A stretch of 64,000 nucleotides of DNA from an uncultured Lachnospiraceae bacterium (GTDB lineage: Bacteria; Bacillota; Clostridia; Lachnospirales; Lachnospiraceae). Under the pieces are notes generated by a model that saw nothing but the letters and a program-made list of their open reading frames with translations, ran no database searches and was not told the origin of the DNA. The stretch spans positions 62,001 to 126,000 of the forward strand of contig UQLY01000008.1 of assembly GCA_900542015.1 (NCBI GenBank). Direction: 5' to 3'. Shown here piece by piece: positions 41,035-51,365 of this stretch (positions within the stretch are counted from its first letter, which is position 1; each line of letters begins with the position of its first letter). The position numbers and the translations under genes were made by a program.

Positions 41035-41673
41035 TCAGGGATCTGCCATGACCTTGATCTCCCGCTCCATTTCCCGCAGCTTCGACGACATGTTTTTGAA
41101 ACGTTCCCTTTTATCCGATTCTATTCCGTCCTCTTTATAGCAGATACGGTGTTCCATACTCGCCCATAAATCCATTGCCATCGTCCGAAGCTGGATTTCC
41201 ACGGGATAATATTCCATCCCGTCCGTATGGTACACGGGCATTCCGATGATCAGATGATAACTCATGTCCCCGTTTTCCTTGGGGTTTTGGATATAATCCT
41301 TTTCAATCAGGATCAAAATATCCGCCTGCTTTTTGATCAGGGACACGACCGAATAAACATCCTCCTCAAAATAGCAGATGATTCTGACGCCTGCGATATC
41401 CGTCAAATTCTCTCTTGCCTCTTCCGCAGACACCCTCAGATTTCTTTTTAACAGTTTCTTTTCAATGCTCTCCCTGCGCTTAATACGGTTTTGTATATGA
41501 TGGATCGGATAATTTTTATATTTTAAACGGTAATCCCGGTTCAATGAGTCCAGTCTTACCAGTAAGTTTGCCGTTGCGTCTTTATACGGTATGACAAGCA
41601 TGTCATAATCGCCGTTGGGAATATGTAAAGCCATCAGTTCCGTACCGGCTTGATCTTCCCGCTCAGTTTCCAC
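41035..41673 (-). CDS. Small alarmone synthetase (RelQ/YjbM type)
   Basis: The protein transfers pyrophosphate from ATP to GDP or GTP, making (p)ppGpp. Visible motifs are RIKRRESIEKKL, ITDIAGVRIICYF-type block (LTDIAGVRIICYFEEDVY), NPKENGDMSYHLII and VEIQLRTMAMDLWASMEHRICYK. No hydrolase, TGS or ACT domain is present. I chose GTG 41673 because AGGAGG lies 9 nt upstream, giving 212 residues. It is convergent with the BAAT-type gene. Confidence 0.88.
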   Translation of the reverse strand: METEREDQAGTELMALHIPNGDYDMLVIPYKDATANLLVRLDSLNRDYRLKYKNYPIHHIQNRIKRRESIEKKLLKRNLRVSAEEARENLTDIAGVRIICYFEEDVYSVVSLIKKQADILILIEKDYIQNPKENGDMSYHLIIGMPVYHTDGMEYYPVEIQLRTMAMDLWASMEHRICYKEDGIESDKRERFKNMSSKLREMEREIKVMADP

Positions 41674-41790
41674 GATAAAATACCTCCTTTTCGATAAGTC
41701 TATCCTATGCAAAAAGTTTGACAAAATTGTGGACGTTCCCTAAAACCTTTCTAAACCGGATATAAAAAATCATAAGCAGCGGTCCTAACT

Positions 41791-43533
41791 TTACACCGCA
41801 AACTGGCTGTGGTAAAGATTGGCGTAAAAACCGTTCATGGCAAGCAGTTCCCTGTGACTGCCCTGTTCGATAATATGTCCGTCCTTCATAACCAGAATCA
41901 CATCCGCCTCTTTGATCGTAGAAAGCCTGTGCGCCACAATAAAGCTGGTCCTTCCCTTCATCATCGTCGCAAAAGCGTTTTGTATTTTCAGTTCCGTTCT
42001 CGTATCGATGGAGGAAGTCGCCTCGTCCAGAATCAGCATAGGCGGCAGACAGAGCATAACCCTGGCAATGCACAAAAGCTGTTTCTGTCCCTGACTGAGG
42101 CTCCCGCCGTCCTCGCCGATTACCGTATCATAACCGTTTGGCAGCCTCTTGATAAAGCTGTGGGCGTGAGAAGCCTTCGCCGCCTCTATGACCTCTTCCA
42201 TGGTCGCTTCCGGTCTGCCCATGCGGATATTTTCCAAAATCGTCCCGGACTTTAACCAGGTATCCTGCAGCACCATGCCGTAAGAAGCGCGCAGGCTCCC
42301 TCTCGTAACGTCCCTGATATCATGGTCCATGACCCGGATCGCTCCGCCGTCCACATCATAAAAGCGCATCAGCAGATTGATAACCGTGGTCTTTCCGCAG
42401 CCGGTAGGTCCGACGATCGCCACCCTCTGTCCAGGTCTGACCGAAAGATTCAAATGCTCGATCAGTTTCTTATCCGGCACATAAGAAAAGCTGACGTCTG
42501 CAAGCTCCACCTTGCCCGTAACATCCGAAAGGGTTACCGCGTCTTCCTTATCCGGCGTCTCTGCTTCCTCCTCTATGAGGTCGAAGATCCGCGCCGCGCA
42601 GGCAAGGGCGTTTTGCAGTTCCGTTACAACGCCCGAAATCTCGTTAAAAGGCTTGGTATACTGATCCGCATAGCTTAAAAAGGTCGACAGTTGTCCCACC
42701 GTCAGCGATCCGTTTAAAACGGCAAACGCTCCGATAATCCCGACTCCCGTATAGACCAGGGAGTTGACAAACCGGGTCGCCGGATTGGTAATGGAAGAAA
42801 AGAAAATCGCTTTTAACGAACACTTCTCAAGCCGCCTGTTAATTTCCTCAAAGCGCTCCAGCACGTCCTCCTGCCTGGAAAACGCCTGTACCACCTTTTG
42901 TCCGCCGATCATTTCGTCGATGAGAGCCGTCTGCTCCCCTCTGGTCTCCGACTGTTTCCGAAACATGGAAAAGGTCTTCTTTGCGATAAAGCTTGCCACA
43001 AACAGGGAAACCGGCGTAATCACAACCACCACAAGGGTATTGCCGACATGAATGGAAAGCATGAAACCCAATGTTCCCAAAATGGTCAGAACGCCCGAAA
43101 ATAATTGCGTAAATCCCATAAGCAAGCCTTCCGCAAACTGATCCACGTCGGCTATGACCTTGCTGACGATTTCTCCGGTGGGATGGCGGTCCACGTACTG
43201 AATGGGCAGCACCTCCAGCTTTTCAAAAGCGTCCTTTCTGATACCCCGCACGACGCAATAGGTCATACGGTTGTTGCAAAGACTCGTCAGCCATTGCGCC
43301 AGCGCCGTAACCCCGATCAGCACACCCATTACCTTTAAGATATCCCATAATCCCGCAAAATCCACCAGACCCTGTTCTATGATATGGTCGATTGCATTTC
43401 CGGTCAAAATGGGCAGATACAGCGTACTTGCCACGGTAATTATAGTCAAAATCAGAGAAACGGCGAGATAGAACCAATATTTCTTAATCCTGTAAAGGAC
43501 TTTTATCATTGTGCTTTTCTTTCTGCCCTCCAT
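41791..43533 (-). CDS. ABC exporter half-transporter (membrane + ATPase), subunit B
   Basis: The 580-residue protein has six membrane helices (about 15-310) and an ATPase domain with Walker A GPTGCGKTT, signature SLSQGQKQLL and Walker B MLILDEATSSID followed by a catalytic Glu. ATG 43533 overlaps the stop of the upstream half-transporter. Together they form a heterodimeric multidrug-type exporter (BmrCD/LmrCD-like). Confidence 0.92.
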   Translation of the reverse strand: MEGRKKSTMIKVLYRIKKYWFYLAVSLILTIITVASTLYLPILTGNAIDHIIEQGLVDFAGLWDILKVMGVLIGVTALAQWLTSLCNNRMTYCVVRGIRKDAFEKLEVLPIQYVDRHPTGEIVSKVIADVDQFAEGLLMGFTQLFSGVLTILGTLGFMLSIHVGNTLVVVVITPVSLFVASFIAKKTFSMFRKQSETRGEQTALIDEMIGGQKVVQAFSRQEDVLERFEEINRRLEKCSLKAIFFSSITNPATRFVNSLVYTGVGIIGAFAVLNGSLTVGQLSTFLSYADQYTKPFNEISGVVTELQNALACAARIFDLIEEEAETPDKEDAVTLSDVTGKVELADVSFSYVPDKKLIEHLNLSVRPGQRVAIVGPTGCGKTTVINLLMRFYDVDGGAIRVMDHDIRDVTRGSLRASYGMVLQDTWLKSGTILENIRMGRPEATMEEVIEAAKASHAHSFIKRLPNGYDTVIGEDGGSLSQGQKQLLCIARVMLCLPPMLILDEATSSIDTRTELKIQNAFATMMKGRTSFIVAHRLSTIKEADVILVMKDGHIIEQGSHRELLAMNGFYANLYHSQFAV

Positions 43534-43534
43534 C

Positions 43535-45295
43535 TTACCTTTCCTCCTTTTTGTACTGCGATTCGTAGATTTCCTGATACACCCGGCAGGTTTTCATCAG
43601 CGTCTCATGGGTTCCGATTCCCGCGATTTCTCCGTCGTCCAATACAATAATCTTGTCCGCATACTGGATGGACGCGGTTCTCTGGGAAACGATAAACACC
43701 GTGGGATGATAGGGGAGCGCTTTGATCCCCGCGCGAAGCGCCGCATCCGTCGCATAGTCTAACGCCGAACAACTGTCGTCCAAAATCAGAATTTCCGGTC
43801 GCCTTACCAGCGCCCTCGCAATGGTCAGCCTCTGCTTCTGTCCGCCCGAAAGGTTTCTGCCTCCCTGTTCGACCTTTGCGTCCAAACTGCCCTTTTTCTG
43901 CCCGATAAATTCCTCCGCCTGTGCCACGGCAACCGCCTCCTGCAATGCCTCTGTGGAAGCATCTTCTTTTCCAAACAGCAGATTGTCGCGGATCGTCCCT
44001 TTAAAGAGCACCGCCTTCTGAGGCACCATGCCGATTTTATTGCGGAGTTCGTCCGGATCGTAGTCCCGAACATCTTTTCCGTCTATCCTGACATTTCCGA
44101 CACTCGCGTCATAAAATCTCGGGATCAATTGCACCAACGTAGATTTGCCCGAACCCGTGCCTCCGATAATACCGACGGTTTCTCCTCTGCTCACGGAAAA
44201 ATCCATATCGGTCAATACTTCTGCGCCGGCGCCTTCGTAGGTAAAGCCCACGTGGTCAAATACGACATATGCGTCGCTTTCCTTTGCGGCATGATCGCCC
44301 CCATTGTGCTCTTTGGAATCCCTCTGATCCGCGTCTCTTTGGTCCTCCATGCCCTCCGGGATTTCCATTACCGCTTCGATTCGGGAAGCACAAGCAAGCG
44401 CCTTTGTCAGCGTGACGATCAGATTCGCCAGTTTAATCAGCTCCACCAAAATCTTAGACATATAATTTACCAGTGCGATCACATCGCCCTGCAGGATCGC
44501 TCCGCCATCCACCCGCAAGGCTCCCTGATAAAGCAGGGCGATCAATGCAAGATTGATGACCACATAAGTGACGGGATTAAGCAATGCGGACACCCTGCCC
44601 GCAAACAATTGAAGTCTCGTCAGTTCCTGATTTTTTTGCTCAAACTGTTCGATTTCATCCTTTTCCTTATGAAAAGCGCGGATGACGCGCATTCCGTTTA
44701 AGTTTTCCCTCGTGGAAAGCAGCACCCTGTCCAATCCGCTCTGCACCCTTTTATAAAGGGGAATATTGACAAATACAATGGCAAACACAATGACGCTCAG
44801 GACCGGCACGGAAACGGCAAACACCGTCGCCGCATGGGAATCCACGTAAAAGGCGCCGATAACCGCGCCGATGACGATAAACGGCGAGCGTAAGAATAAG
44901 CGGAGAAACATGTTCACTCCGCTTTGCACCTGATTAACGTCGCTGGTCATCCTTGTGATCAGCGTCGCCGTTCCCGCGCTGTCAAGCTTAGCATAACTTA
45001 ATTTCTGAATATGGGAAAACATCTCGTACCGCAGCCTTCTGGCAAATCCCGTCGCCGCCTTTGCCGCAAAATACTGCGCCGTTATGGAGCAGACCAGCCC
45101 GATTACGCCCAGCAGAATCATAACCAGGCACATAGAAATGACGAATCCTTTATCGTTTCCGTAAATGCCCCGGTTAATGATCTGCGCTACCACCAGAGGC
45201 ACAATCAATTCAAAAGACGCTTCCAGCATCTTAAACAGCGGTGCCAGAATGCTTTCTTTTTTATATTCTTTCAAATATTTTAACAAGCTTTTCAT
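43535..45295 (-). CDS. ABC exporter half-transporter (membrane + ATPase), subunit A
   Basis: The 586-residue partner has six membrane helices and an ATPase domain with Walker A GGTGSGKST, signature NLSGGQKQRL and Walker B ILILDDSCSALD. Asp in place of the catalytic Glu after Walker B is the hallmark of the degenerate subunit in heterodimeric exporters. An acidic His/Asp-rich linker precedes the ATPase. ATG 45295 (GAGGAG site) overlaps the vanZ-like stop as ATGA, so these genes are coupled. Confidence 0.92.
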   Translation of the reverse strand: MKSLLKYLKEYKKESILAPLFKMLEASFELIVPLVVAQIINRGIYGNDKGFVISMCLVMILLGVIGLVCSITAQYFAAKAATGFARRLRYEMFSHIQKLSYAKLDSAGTATLITRMTSDVNQVQSGVNMFLRLFLRSPFIVIGAVIGAFYVDSHAATVFAVSVPVLSVIVFAIVFVNIPLYKRVQSGLDRVLLSTRENLNGMRVIRAFHKEKDEIEQFEQKNQELTRLQLFAGRVSALLNPVTYVVINLALIALLYQGALRVDGGAILQGDVIALVNYMSKILVELIKLANLIVTLTKALACASRIEAVMEIPEGMEDQRDADQRDSKEHNGGDHAAKESDAYVVFDHVGFTYEGAGAEVLTDMDFSVSRGETVGIIGGTGSGKSTLVQLIPRFYDASVGNVRIDGKDVRDYDPDELRNKIGMVPQKAVLFKGTIRDNLLFGKEDASTEALQEAVAVAQAEEFIGQKKGSLDAKVEQGGRNLSGGQKQRLTIARALVRRPEILILDDSCSALDYATDAALRAGIKALPYHPTVFIVSQRTASIQYADKIIVLDDGEIAGIGTHETLMKTCRVYQEIYESQYKKEER

Positions 45296-45789
45296 GACGT
45301 TCTCCTCTTCCTGTAAATCCATCTTGCCAAAATAAATACTGCAAATCCCAGTACGCCTCCGACCGTATTCAATAAAATGTCGTCCACGTCAAACGCCCCG
45401 AAATGGCTGACCAGTTGGAACAGTTCAATGCACAAAGACAGCCAGAAGGAATGCAGCAGCACTTCCCACCAATGATCCATTCCCGGAAACGCCATGGGAA
45501 TTAAAACCCCCAGGGGCATAAAGGCAAGCACATTTCCGAATAAATTGTCAAATCCGTTTAACCTGTCGTAATAGCGGATGTACATGCGGATCGTCTTAAA
45601 CAAGGTCAGGTTCGCGGTCGCAACGCCCGCTTTTGCATTGCCTAACTCCCATTCGTCCATAATGCCGCGCAATACCGGAACCGGATATTTAAAAATAATG
45701 ACCCGGATCAAAAAGAGCAAATAAATTACCAACAAAATCCCCGAAATATATCTTCTTTTTCTGTTTCCTTTTTTCACTTTATTCCCCAT
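45292..45789 (-). CDS. VanZ-like family membrane protein
   Basis: The 165-residue protein has four predicted membrane segments and the VanZ pattern NLFGNVLAFMPLGVLIPM, then LCIELFQLVSHFGAFDVDDILLNTVGGVLGF. VanZ-like proteins are linked to glycopeptide tolerance in one case, but most have unknown roles. It overlaps truA by 11 nt and the ABC exporter by 4 nt. Confidence 0.85.
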   Translation of the reverse strand: MGNKVKKGNRKRRYISGILLVIYLLFLIRVIIFKYPVPVLRGIMDEWELGNAKAGVATANLTLFKTIRMYIRYYDRLNGFDNLFGNVLAFMPLGVLIPMAFPGMDHWWEVLLHSFWLSLCIELFQLVSHFGAFDVDDILLNTVGGVLGFAVFILARWIYRKRRTS

Positions 45790-46540
45790 ACCTTACCCAC
45801 AATAACGTCAGCCCCTTCGCCGGAACCGTCTCTCCCGCATTTTTCCTGTCCCCGGACGCCAAAATTCCGGCAATCTCCTCCGAGCTGCGCTTTCCGGCTC
45901 CCACCTCCAGCAGCGTCCCGGTCATAATCCGGATCATATGATACAAAAATCCGTTCCCTCTGTAACAAAACCGGATTTCTCCCTCCGCTTCCTCTATTTC
46001 GATGGAAAAAATCTCTCTGACCGGCGATTTCTTCTTCATCTTCCTTCCGCAAAAGCTCTGAAAGTCATGTTCACCGACCAGATACCCCGCCGCCTTTCGC
46101 ATCGCCTCCGGATCAAGCGCAGGCTCCTTTCCGTAATCATAAACGTATCGCCTGTTAAACACATCGGGCACTTCGGAAACGGAAACCCGGTAGAGATAGC
46201 ATTTCTCTACGGCATGATAGCGGCTATGGAAGTCATCTGAAACCCTTGTCACTTCCAGGACCGCTATATCCTCCGGCAAATAGGTATTGAGATATTGTAA
46301 AATTTCTTTTTCGGAAAGCTGCGTCGCAAAATGGGCGTTTGCCACCTGCCCTTTTGCATGGACGCCCGCGTCCGTTCTTCCGGAACCGATGACCGCCACC
46401 GGTTCCCCGGTCAGCCTTTCCAGTACCGCCTCCAGCTTTCCCTGTATCGTCTGTTCCTTTCCGCCCAGCTTCTGCCAGCCGGAATATCTGCTCCCCTCAT
46501 ACTGTATCAAAAACCTGTAATTTGCCGTTTCGCTTCTCAT
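45779..46540 (-). CDS. truA: tRNA pseudouridine synthase A
   Basis: TruA converts uridines 38-40 of tRNA anticodon arms to pseudouridine. The catalytic Asp57 is in GSGRTDAGVHA; the LIQYEGSRYSGWQ start and FLYHMIRIMTGTLLEVG are characteristic. The length of 253 residues is normal. The end overlaps vanZ-like. Confidence 0.95.
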   Translation of the reverse strand: MRSETANYRFLIQYEGSRYSGWQKLGGKEQTIQGKLEAVLERLTGEPVAVIGSGRTDAGVHAKGQVANAHFATQLSEKEILQYLNTYLPEDIAVLEVTRVSDDFHSRYHAVEKCYLYRVSVSEVPDVFNRRYVYDYGKEPALDPEAMRKAAGYLVGEHDFQSFCGRKMKKKSPVREIFSIEIEEAEGEIRFCYRGNGFLYHMIRIMTGTLLEVGAGKRSSEEIAGILASGDRKNAGETVPAKGLTLLWVRYGE

Positions 46541-46552
46541 ACCGTCACCACA

Positions 46553-47536
46553 TCAATATACCTGCCACGGGTTTTCTTTTCCTTCCATAAATAAAATGCA
46601 GCTCTTAACGGAATCCCTGACGACCGTTCTCGTACAGTTATCCGTATAAAAAGCCATATGGTGCGTGACCGTCACATTGGGCATGGCGCGCAAAATCCCG
46701 ATGTTTCGGTTGGTCAGCACATCGTTTTTGTGATCGTAATAATAAAGCCCGAATTCATCTTCCACGACGTCCAGACCCGCGCCGCCGATTTTGCCGCTTT
46801 CCAGTCCTTCCAGAAGCGCTTCCGTATCGATCAGCCCGCCTCTTGCCGTATTGATCAGGACAACGCCGTCCTTCATTTTGGCAATGCTTTCCCTGTTGAT
46901 CATGTGGAAGTTGTCGTCCGTTAAGGGCGTATGGAAGGTAATCACGTCCGCCCGAGAAAGAAGCGTATCCAGATCCACATAGTCTGCATACTGTTTTACT
47001 TCTTCTTTTACATATAAATCATATGCCAGAATCCGGCACCTAAATCCACTTAAATTTTCCACAACCGTTCTGCCGATATTGCCGGTGCCGACCACGCCCA
47101 CGGTCAGATCCTTCATTTCCCTGCCCAGATTTCCCATAAGGGTATAATCCTGCAGATCTCCCCTTTGCAAAATCCGTTTTGCCTTTCTGACCGTCATCAG
47201 GATCAGCATAACCGTATAGTCCGCCACGCCGTTTGGTCCGTAAGGCGAATTGCCCACATGAATGCCGAATTCCTCACATGCTTCCCTGTCGATATGATCA
47301 TAGCCGATGGTCCTCGTCGCGATATACTTCACGCCGATTTGTGCAAAACCTGCGATCAGTTCCCTGGTCATTTTCGACGTGATGATATCGATTGCTTCGG
47401 ACCCTTCTGCAAGCCCTATATTGGACAGATCCGGCGCATCGGGACAACAGACGATTTCCACGCCCGTCTCCTGCTCCTGCGTTTTAAAATACTCCAGTTC
47501 GTCAAACGCCCTGCAGTTATAAACCGTGATTTTCAT
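46553..47536 (-). CDS. D-lactate dehydrogenase / D-2-hydroxyacid dehydrogenase
   Basis: The 327-residue NAD-dependent enzyme has the Rossmann motif VGVVGTGNIGRTVVENL (near 148), the catalytic Arg in INTARGGLIDTEAL, Glu in VVEDEFG and His in VTHHMAFYT. The D-lactate dehydrogenase (LdhA-like) group is the best fit. It would reduce pyruvate to D-lactate. It is 12 nt upstream of truA. Confidence 0.87.
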   Translation of the reverse strand: MKITVYNCRAFDELEYFKTQEQETGVEIVCCPDAPDLSNIGLAEGSEAIDIITSKMTRELIAGFAQIGVKYIATRTIGYDHIDREACEEFGIHVGNSPYGPNGVADYTVMLILMTVRKAKRILQRGDLQDYTLMGNLGREMKDLTVGVVGTGNIGRTVVENLSGFRCRILAYDLYVKEEVKQYADYVDLDTLLSRADVITFHTPLTDDNFHMINRESIAKMKDGVVLINTARGGLIDTEALLEGLESGKIGGAGLDVVEDEFGLYYYDHKNDVLTNRNIGILRAMPNVTVTHHMAFYTDNCTRTVVRDSVKSCILFMEGKENPWQVY

Positions 47537-47568
47537 AATTATCCTTCTTTCCGTTACCGTAATTTATA

Positions 47569-48717
47569 TCAATCCTGAAAATCTTCATCATCCGGCGTAA
47601 ATTTCCGGAAATTGTTGACATCTCTGACCAGATACCGCACGCTGGTCTTTGCCTGGTCAAAGATTCCCGCCTCGTTCAAATTTAAAATAATAAGCGCTAC
47701 GGGCAGGGCAAAGATCATGCCCCAAACGCCGTTTAACTTCCACCCGAGATAGAGCAAAAACAGCGTGGGTATGGGCGGCATTCCCATGGAATCCCCCATG
47801 ATTTTAGGCTGAATGATCTGTCGAAGAAGCTGTCCGCCTCCCCAGAGCGCCGCCAAAATAATCGCCTGGATATAATCTCCGCTCAAGAGCTTAATAATCG
47901 CCCATGGCACCAGCACCGTCCCCGTGCCGAATACGGGCAGGAAATCAAGAACCGCAATGCCTAACGCCACAAGCGCCGCATAATTGACGTTTGCAATGAC
48001 CAGCCCCAGATACAGCAGCAGATACATCCATATCTCAATTTTTAACTGCGCCTTAAAATATCCTCCCACGGACCGGATCAGGCTTCCCGAAACAAGGTCC
48101 CATTTCATCAAAATAGAATCCGGCACATATTTGGTCAGGAAATTTCCCACATAATCTTTGTCCGCAATAAAGAAATAGGCGGATAAGAAACACATGATGA
48201 TGCCGATCAACAGATTCGGGATATGCTTCGCCGCATTCCCGATGGCACTGACCGTCGGCATGCTGATTTTAGAAATAAACTCGGAAATATAGCTTTCCAA
48301 AGAATTTTGTATGGACAGCAGCGTATCCTTCAAATCCGCCGGGAGCCTGTCATACAGCTTTGTAAAATGCGCCGCAGCCGCAGAAAATTCCGCCTCCGCC
48401 GCCTTCCACATTTCAGGCAGGTCTTCTACAAACCCCACCGCCTGTCTTACCAGAAAACCGCCGACGCCGTATATCGCCAAAACGATAAGCGCCAGCACCA
48501 GTATAATGATGAAGACGGAAACCGCCTTTCTCCTGATCTTACATTTTTCCGAAATAAAAGCCACCAGGGGATTCGCCATCTTTGACAGCAGAAACCCAAA
48601 GACAAAAGGCAAAAAGAACACAACGACCTTCGGTCCCAGCCAAAACAGCAGAAACAGGCTGATACACGGCAGAATAATATTAAGCGTTATTTTAAAGTAA
48701 TGTCTGAATGTACTCAT
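47569..48717 (-). CDS. AI-2E family transporter (YtvI/PerM-like)
   Basis: The 382-residue protein has about eight membrane segments and the PerM-family C-terminal block FLPVFGTGTVLVPWAIIKLLSGDY, then QIIQPKIMGDSMGMPPIPTLFLLYLG. The family includes exporters of signalling molecules and sodium/proton antiporters; Firmicute YtvI is linked to sporulation. The function here is unassigned. It overlaps engB by 26 nt. Confidence 0.88.
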   Translation of the reverse strand: MSTFRHYFKITLNIILPCISLFLLFWLGPKVVVFFLPFVFGFLLSKMANPLVAFISEKCKIRRKAVSVFIIILVLALIVLAIYGVGGFLVRQAVGFVEDLPEMWKAAEAEFSAAAAHFTKLYDRLPADLKDTLLSIQNSLESYISEFISKISMPTVSAIGNAAKHIPNLLIGIIMCFLSAYFFIADKDYVGNFLTKYVPDSILMKWDLVSGSLIRSVGGYFKAQLKIEIWMYLLLYLGLVIANVNYAALVALGIAVLDFLPVFGTGTVLVPWAIIKLLSGDYIQAIILAALWGGGQLLRQIIQPKIMGDSMGMPPIPTLFLLYLGWKLNGVWGMIFALPVALIILNLNEAGIFDQAKTSVRYLVRDVNNFRKFTPDDEDFQD

Positions 48718-49273
48718 AGATTTCGTCCCTTCCCTGCTTGGTCAGTGCAGAATACGGCAACAAAACACTTGTAGCGGGAGCGCCCAGACCGGTTCTGACC
48801 GCCTTTAACTGCTTCGCAATCTGGGAGCGCTTGATCTTGTCCAGTTTGGTCGCGATAATCACCGGCTCATATCCCTGGGATACGATCCAGTCATACATCT
48901 GCTTATCGTTCGCCGACGGAGCATGCCGGATATCGATTAACAGAAATACCGCCTTTAACTGTTTGGAAGAATGCAGGTAGCGTTCGATCATCTTTCCCCA
49001 CTTCGCCTTGACTTCCACGGAGGCATTGGCGTAACCGTAGCCCGGCAGATCCACAAAGTACAGCTCGTCGTTGATATTATAAAAATTGATGGTCTGGGTC
49101 TTGCCCGGCTGCGCCGAGGTACGCGCATAATTTTTGCGGTTCATCAGCCCGTTGATCAGCGAAGACTTCCCCACGTTACTCTTTCCTGCAAACGCAATCT
49201 CCGGCAGGGTATTTTGGGGCAGAGTGCTGGTAACGCCGCATACGGTCTCCAGATTCACGCTTTTGATGATCAT
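48692..49273 (-). CDS. engB: Ribosome biogenesis GTPase EngB/YsxC
   Basis: The GTPase aids 50S subunit assembly. Motifs are AFAGKSNVGKSSLI (G1), T in ARTSAQPGKTQTINF (G2), DLPGYGYA (G3), TKLDK (G4) and SAL (G5). I chose ATG 49273 with AAGGAG 7 nt upstream (193 residues); the ORF extends 24 codons further without homology. Its place after clpX and a terminator follows the usual order. Confidence 0.94.
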   Translation of the reverse strand: MIIKSVNLETVCGVTSTLPQNTLPEIAFAGKSNVGKSSLINGLMNRKNYARTSAQPGKTQTINFYNINDELYFVDLPGYGYANASVEVKAKWGKMIERYLHSSKQLKAVFLLIDIRHAPSANDKQMYDWIVSQGYEPVIIATKLDKIKRSQIAKQLKAVRTGLGAPATSVLLPYSALTKQGRDEIYEYIQTLL

Positions 49274-49317
49274 TTCCATTCTCCTTTTTTCCATACGAAC
49301 ATCATACAAACAAATAA

Positions 49318-49414
49318 GGCTGCCGCACAAGCCGGAATTTACCAATTATCAAAGAAACCCCTGTATCAAGCGTGTTTCCGTGATATCTGATCAATTTCGG
49401 CTCGTGTGGCAGCC
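49318..49414 (-). terminator. Long hairpin after clpX
   Basis: GGCTGCCACACGAGCCG pairs with CGGCTTGTGCGGCAGCC with one mismatch and one wobble, extended by AATT/AATT, enclosing a loop of about 50 nt that itself contains GAAAC/GTTTC and TATCA/TGATA pairs. TTATTTGTTTG follows on the minus strand. It separates clpX from engB. Confidence 0.7.
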
Positions 49415-49421
49415 CCTGTAA

Positions 49422-50675
49422 TTATCTTGCTTTCTTTAACGGTTCGCGCCTGATGATTTCCGGTTCGCTTTCACCCAATACCGCGCCCTTTGTAATGATG
49501 CAGGTTGCGATGGTATCATCGGACGGAATGCGGTACATAATATCCATCATAACCCGCTCGATAATGGATCTAAGTCCCCTTGCTCCGGTCTTTCTCTGCA
49601 TCGCCAGATCTGCGATGGTCCTTACCGCATCCTCGTCAAACACAAGCTCTACCTCGTCCATTTCAAACAGCTTCTGGTACTGCTTGATCAGAGCGTTTTT
49701 CGGCTCCGTCAGGATCTTAACCAGGGCGTCCTCGTCCAGTCCTTCCAGAGAAATCGTTATCGGCACACGACCGACAAACTCGGGGATCAAGCCGTATTTT
49801 ACCAGATCCTGCGCGGTCACATCCTTTAACAGGGCGCTGACGTCCTTATTGCTCTTGCTGACGATCTCCGTATTAAAACCGATCGCCTTGCGGTCCAGTC
49901 TCGCTTCCACGACTTTTTCCAAGCCGTCAAAGGCTCCCGCGCAGATGAACAGAATATTGGTGGTGTCAATCTGCAAAAGCTCCTGATGGGGATGCTTTCT
50001 TCCGCCCTGGGGCGGTACGCTCGCCATGGTCCCTTCGATAATTTTCAACAAAGCCTGCTGTACGCCCTCACCGGAAACGTCTCTGGTAATGGAAACGTTT
50101 TCGCTCTTTTTGGTAATCTTATCGATCTCATCGATATAGATGATGCCGTACTGCGCTTTTTCGATATCGTAATCCGCAGCCTGTATAAGCTTTAACAAAA
50201 TGTTTTCCACATCTTCGCCTACATAGCCCGCTTCCGTCAGGGTAGTGGCGTCGGCAATCGCGAAGGGGACATTGATAATCTTAGCCAGAGACTGCGCCAG
50301 ATAGGTCTTGCCCGAACCGGTAGGTCCTATCATAATTATATTGCTTTTCTGTAATTCTACATCCAGGTTTTTATCGGCTGTAACCCTTTTGTAATGGTTA
50401 TAAACCGCAACGGAAAGCACCTTTTTCGCTTCTTCCTGACCGATGACATAATCGTCAAGAAATTCCTTGATCTCAATAGGCTTTAAGAGATTGATGGACA
50501 GCTTTTCCTCCTGTTCCATCTCCTCATACTCTTCCTCCATGATCTCGGAGCAAAGGTCAATACATTCGTCGCAGATATATACCCCGTCCTGACCGGCAAT
50601 CATCTTTCTTACCTGATCCTGAGTCTTATTACAAAAAGAACATCTGATTTTATCCTGTGGGGTTCTTCCTGCCAT
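49422..50675 (-). CDS. clpX: ClpX, ATPase subunit of Clp protease
   Basis: ClpX unfolds substrates and feeds them to ClpP. The N-terminal zinc domain has CSFCNKTQ and CDECIDLC (C4); Walker A GPTGSGKT, Walker [10 protein letters not shown], the RKHPHQE pore-2 region and sensor [17 protein letters not shown] are present. The length of 417 aa is typical. It lies 23 nt after clpP. Confidence 0.97.
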   Translation of the reverse strand: MAGRTPQDKIRCSFCNKTQDQVRKMIAGQDGVYICDECIDLCSEIMEEEYEEMEQEEKLSINLLKPIEIKEFLDDYVIGQEEAKKVLSVAVYNHYKRVTADKNLDVELQKSNIIMIGPTGSGKTYLAQSLAKIINVPFAIADATTLTEAGYVGEDVENILLKLIQAADYDIEKAQYGIIYIDEIDKITKKSENVSITRDVSGEGVQQALLKIIEGTMASVPPQGGRKHPHQELLQIDTTNILFICAGAFDGLEKVVEARLDRKAIGFNTEIVSKSNKDVSALLKDVTAQDLVKYGLIPEFVGRVPITISLEGLDEDALVKILTEPKNALIKQYQKLFEMDEVELVFDEDAVRTIADLAMQRKTGARGLRSIIERVMMDIMYRIPSDDTIATCIITKGAVLGESEPEIIRREPLKKAR

Positions 50676-50698
50676 TGATACGCTCCTGTTTTCTTTTC

Positions 50699-51301
50699 TT
50701 ATTTCTGGTCTGCGTCGTTCTCTCTGGAAGTTACGATCTTATCAACCAGACCGTACTCCATCGCTTCCTTCGCGCTCATCCAGTTATCTCTTTCCGTATC
50801 CGCAGCGACCACTTCCAGATCCTTGCCTGTGTTTTCCGCCAAAATACGGTTTAATTTTTCCTTCGTTCTTAAAATATGTTTCGCAGCGATTTCGATCTCG
50901 GTCGCCTGTCCCTGTGAACCGCCGGAAGGCTGATGAATCATAATCTCCGCATTGGGAAGCGCCAGTCTTTTTCCTTTTGTGCCGCCGGCAAGCAGAAACG
51001 CGCCCATGCTTGCCGCCATACCGATACAGATCGTGCTGACGTCGCATTTTACATAGTGCATGGTATCGTAGATCGCCATGCCCGCCGTTACGCTTCCGCC
51101 CGGGGAATTGATATAAAGGTGAATATCCTTGTCAGGATCTTCCGCTTCCAAAAATAACAGCTGCGCCACAACAATACTTGCGGACGTGTCGTTTACTTCT
51201 TCGCCCAAAAAGATAATTCTGTCTTTTAACAGTCTTGAATAGATATCGTAGGAACGCTCTCCGCGACTGGTCTGTTCAATGACATAAGGTACTAAACTCA
51301 T
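50699..51301 (-). CDS. clpP: ClpP, proteolytic subunit
   Basis: The serine protease has Ser98 ([11 protein letters not shown]), His123 (MIHQPSGG) and a downstream Asp (VAADTERDN). It begins with the usual [26 protein letters not shown]. An AGGAGG site precedes ATG 51301. It lies between tig and clpX, the standard order. Confidence 0.97.
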   Translation of the reverse strand: MSLVPYVIEQTSRGERSYDIYSRLLKDRIIFLGEEVNDTSASIVVAQLLFLEAEDPDKDIHLYINSPGGSVTAGMAIYDTMHYVKCDVSTICIGMAASMGAFLLAGGTKGKRLALPNAEIMIHQPSGGSQGQATEIEIAAKHILRTKEKLNRILAENTGKDLEVVAADTERDNWMSAKEAMEYGLVDKIVTSRENDADQK

Positions 51302-51365
51302 TTGACTTCCTCCTTGTCACATTTCAAAACTCTGTCTTTGTTGCATACGGCTTTCTTAGCACCGC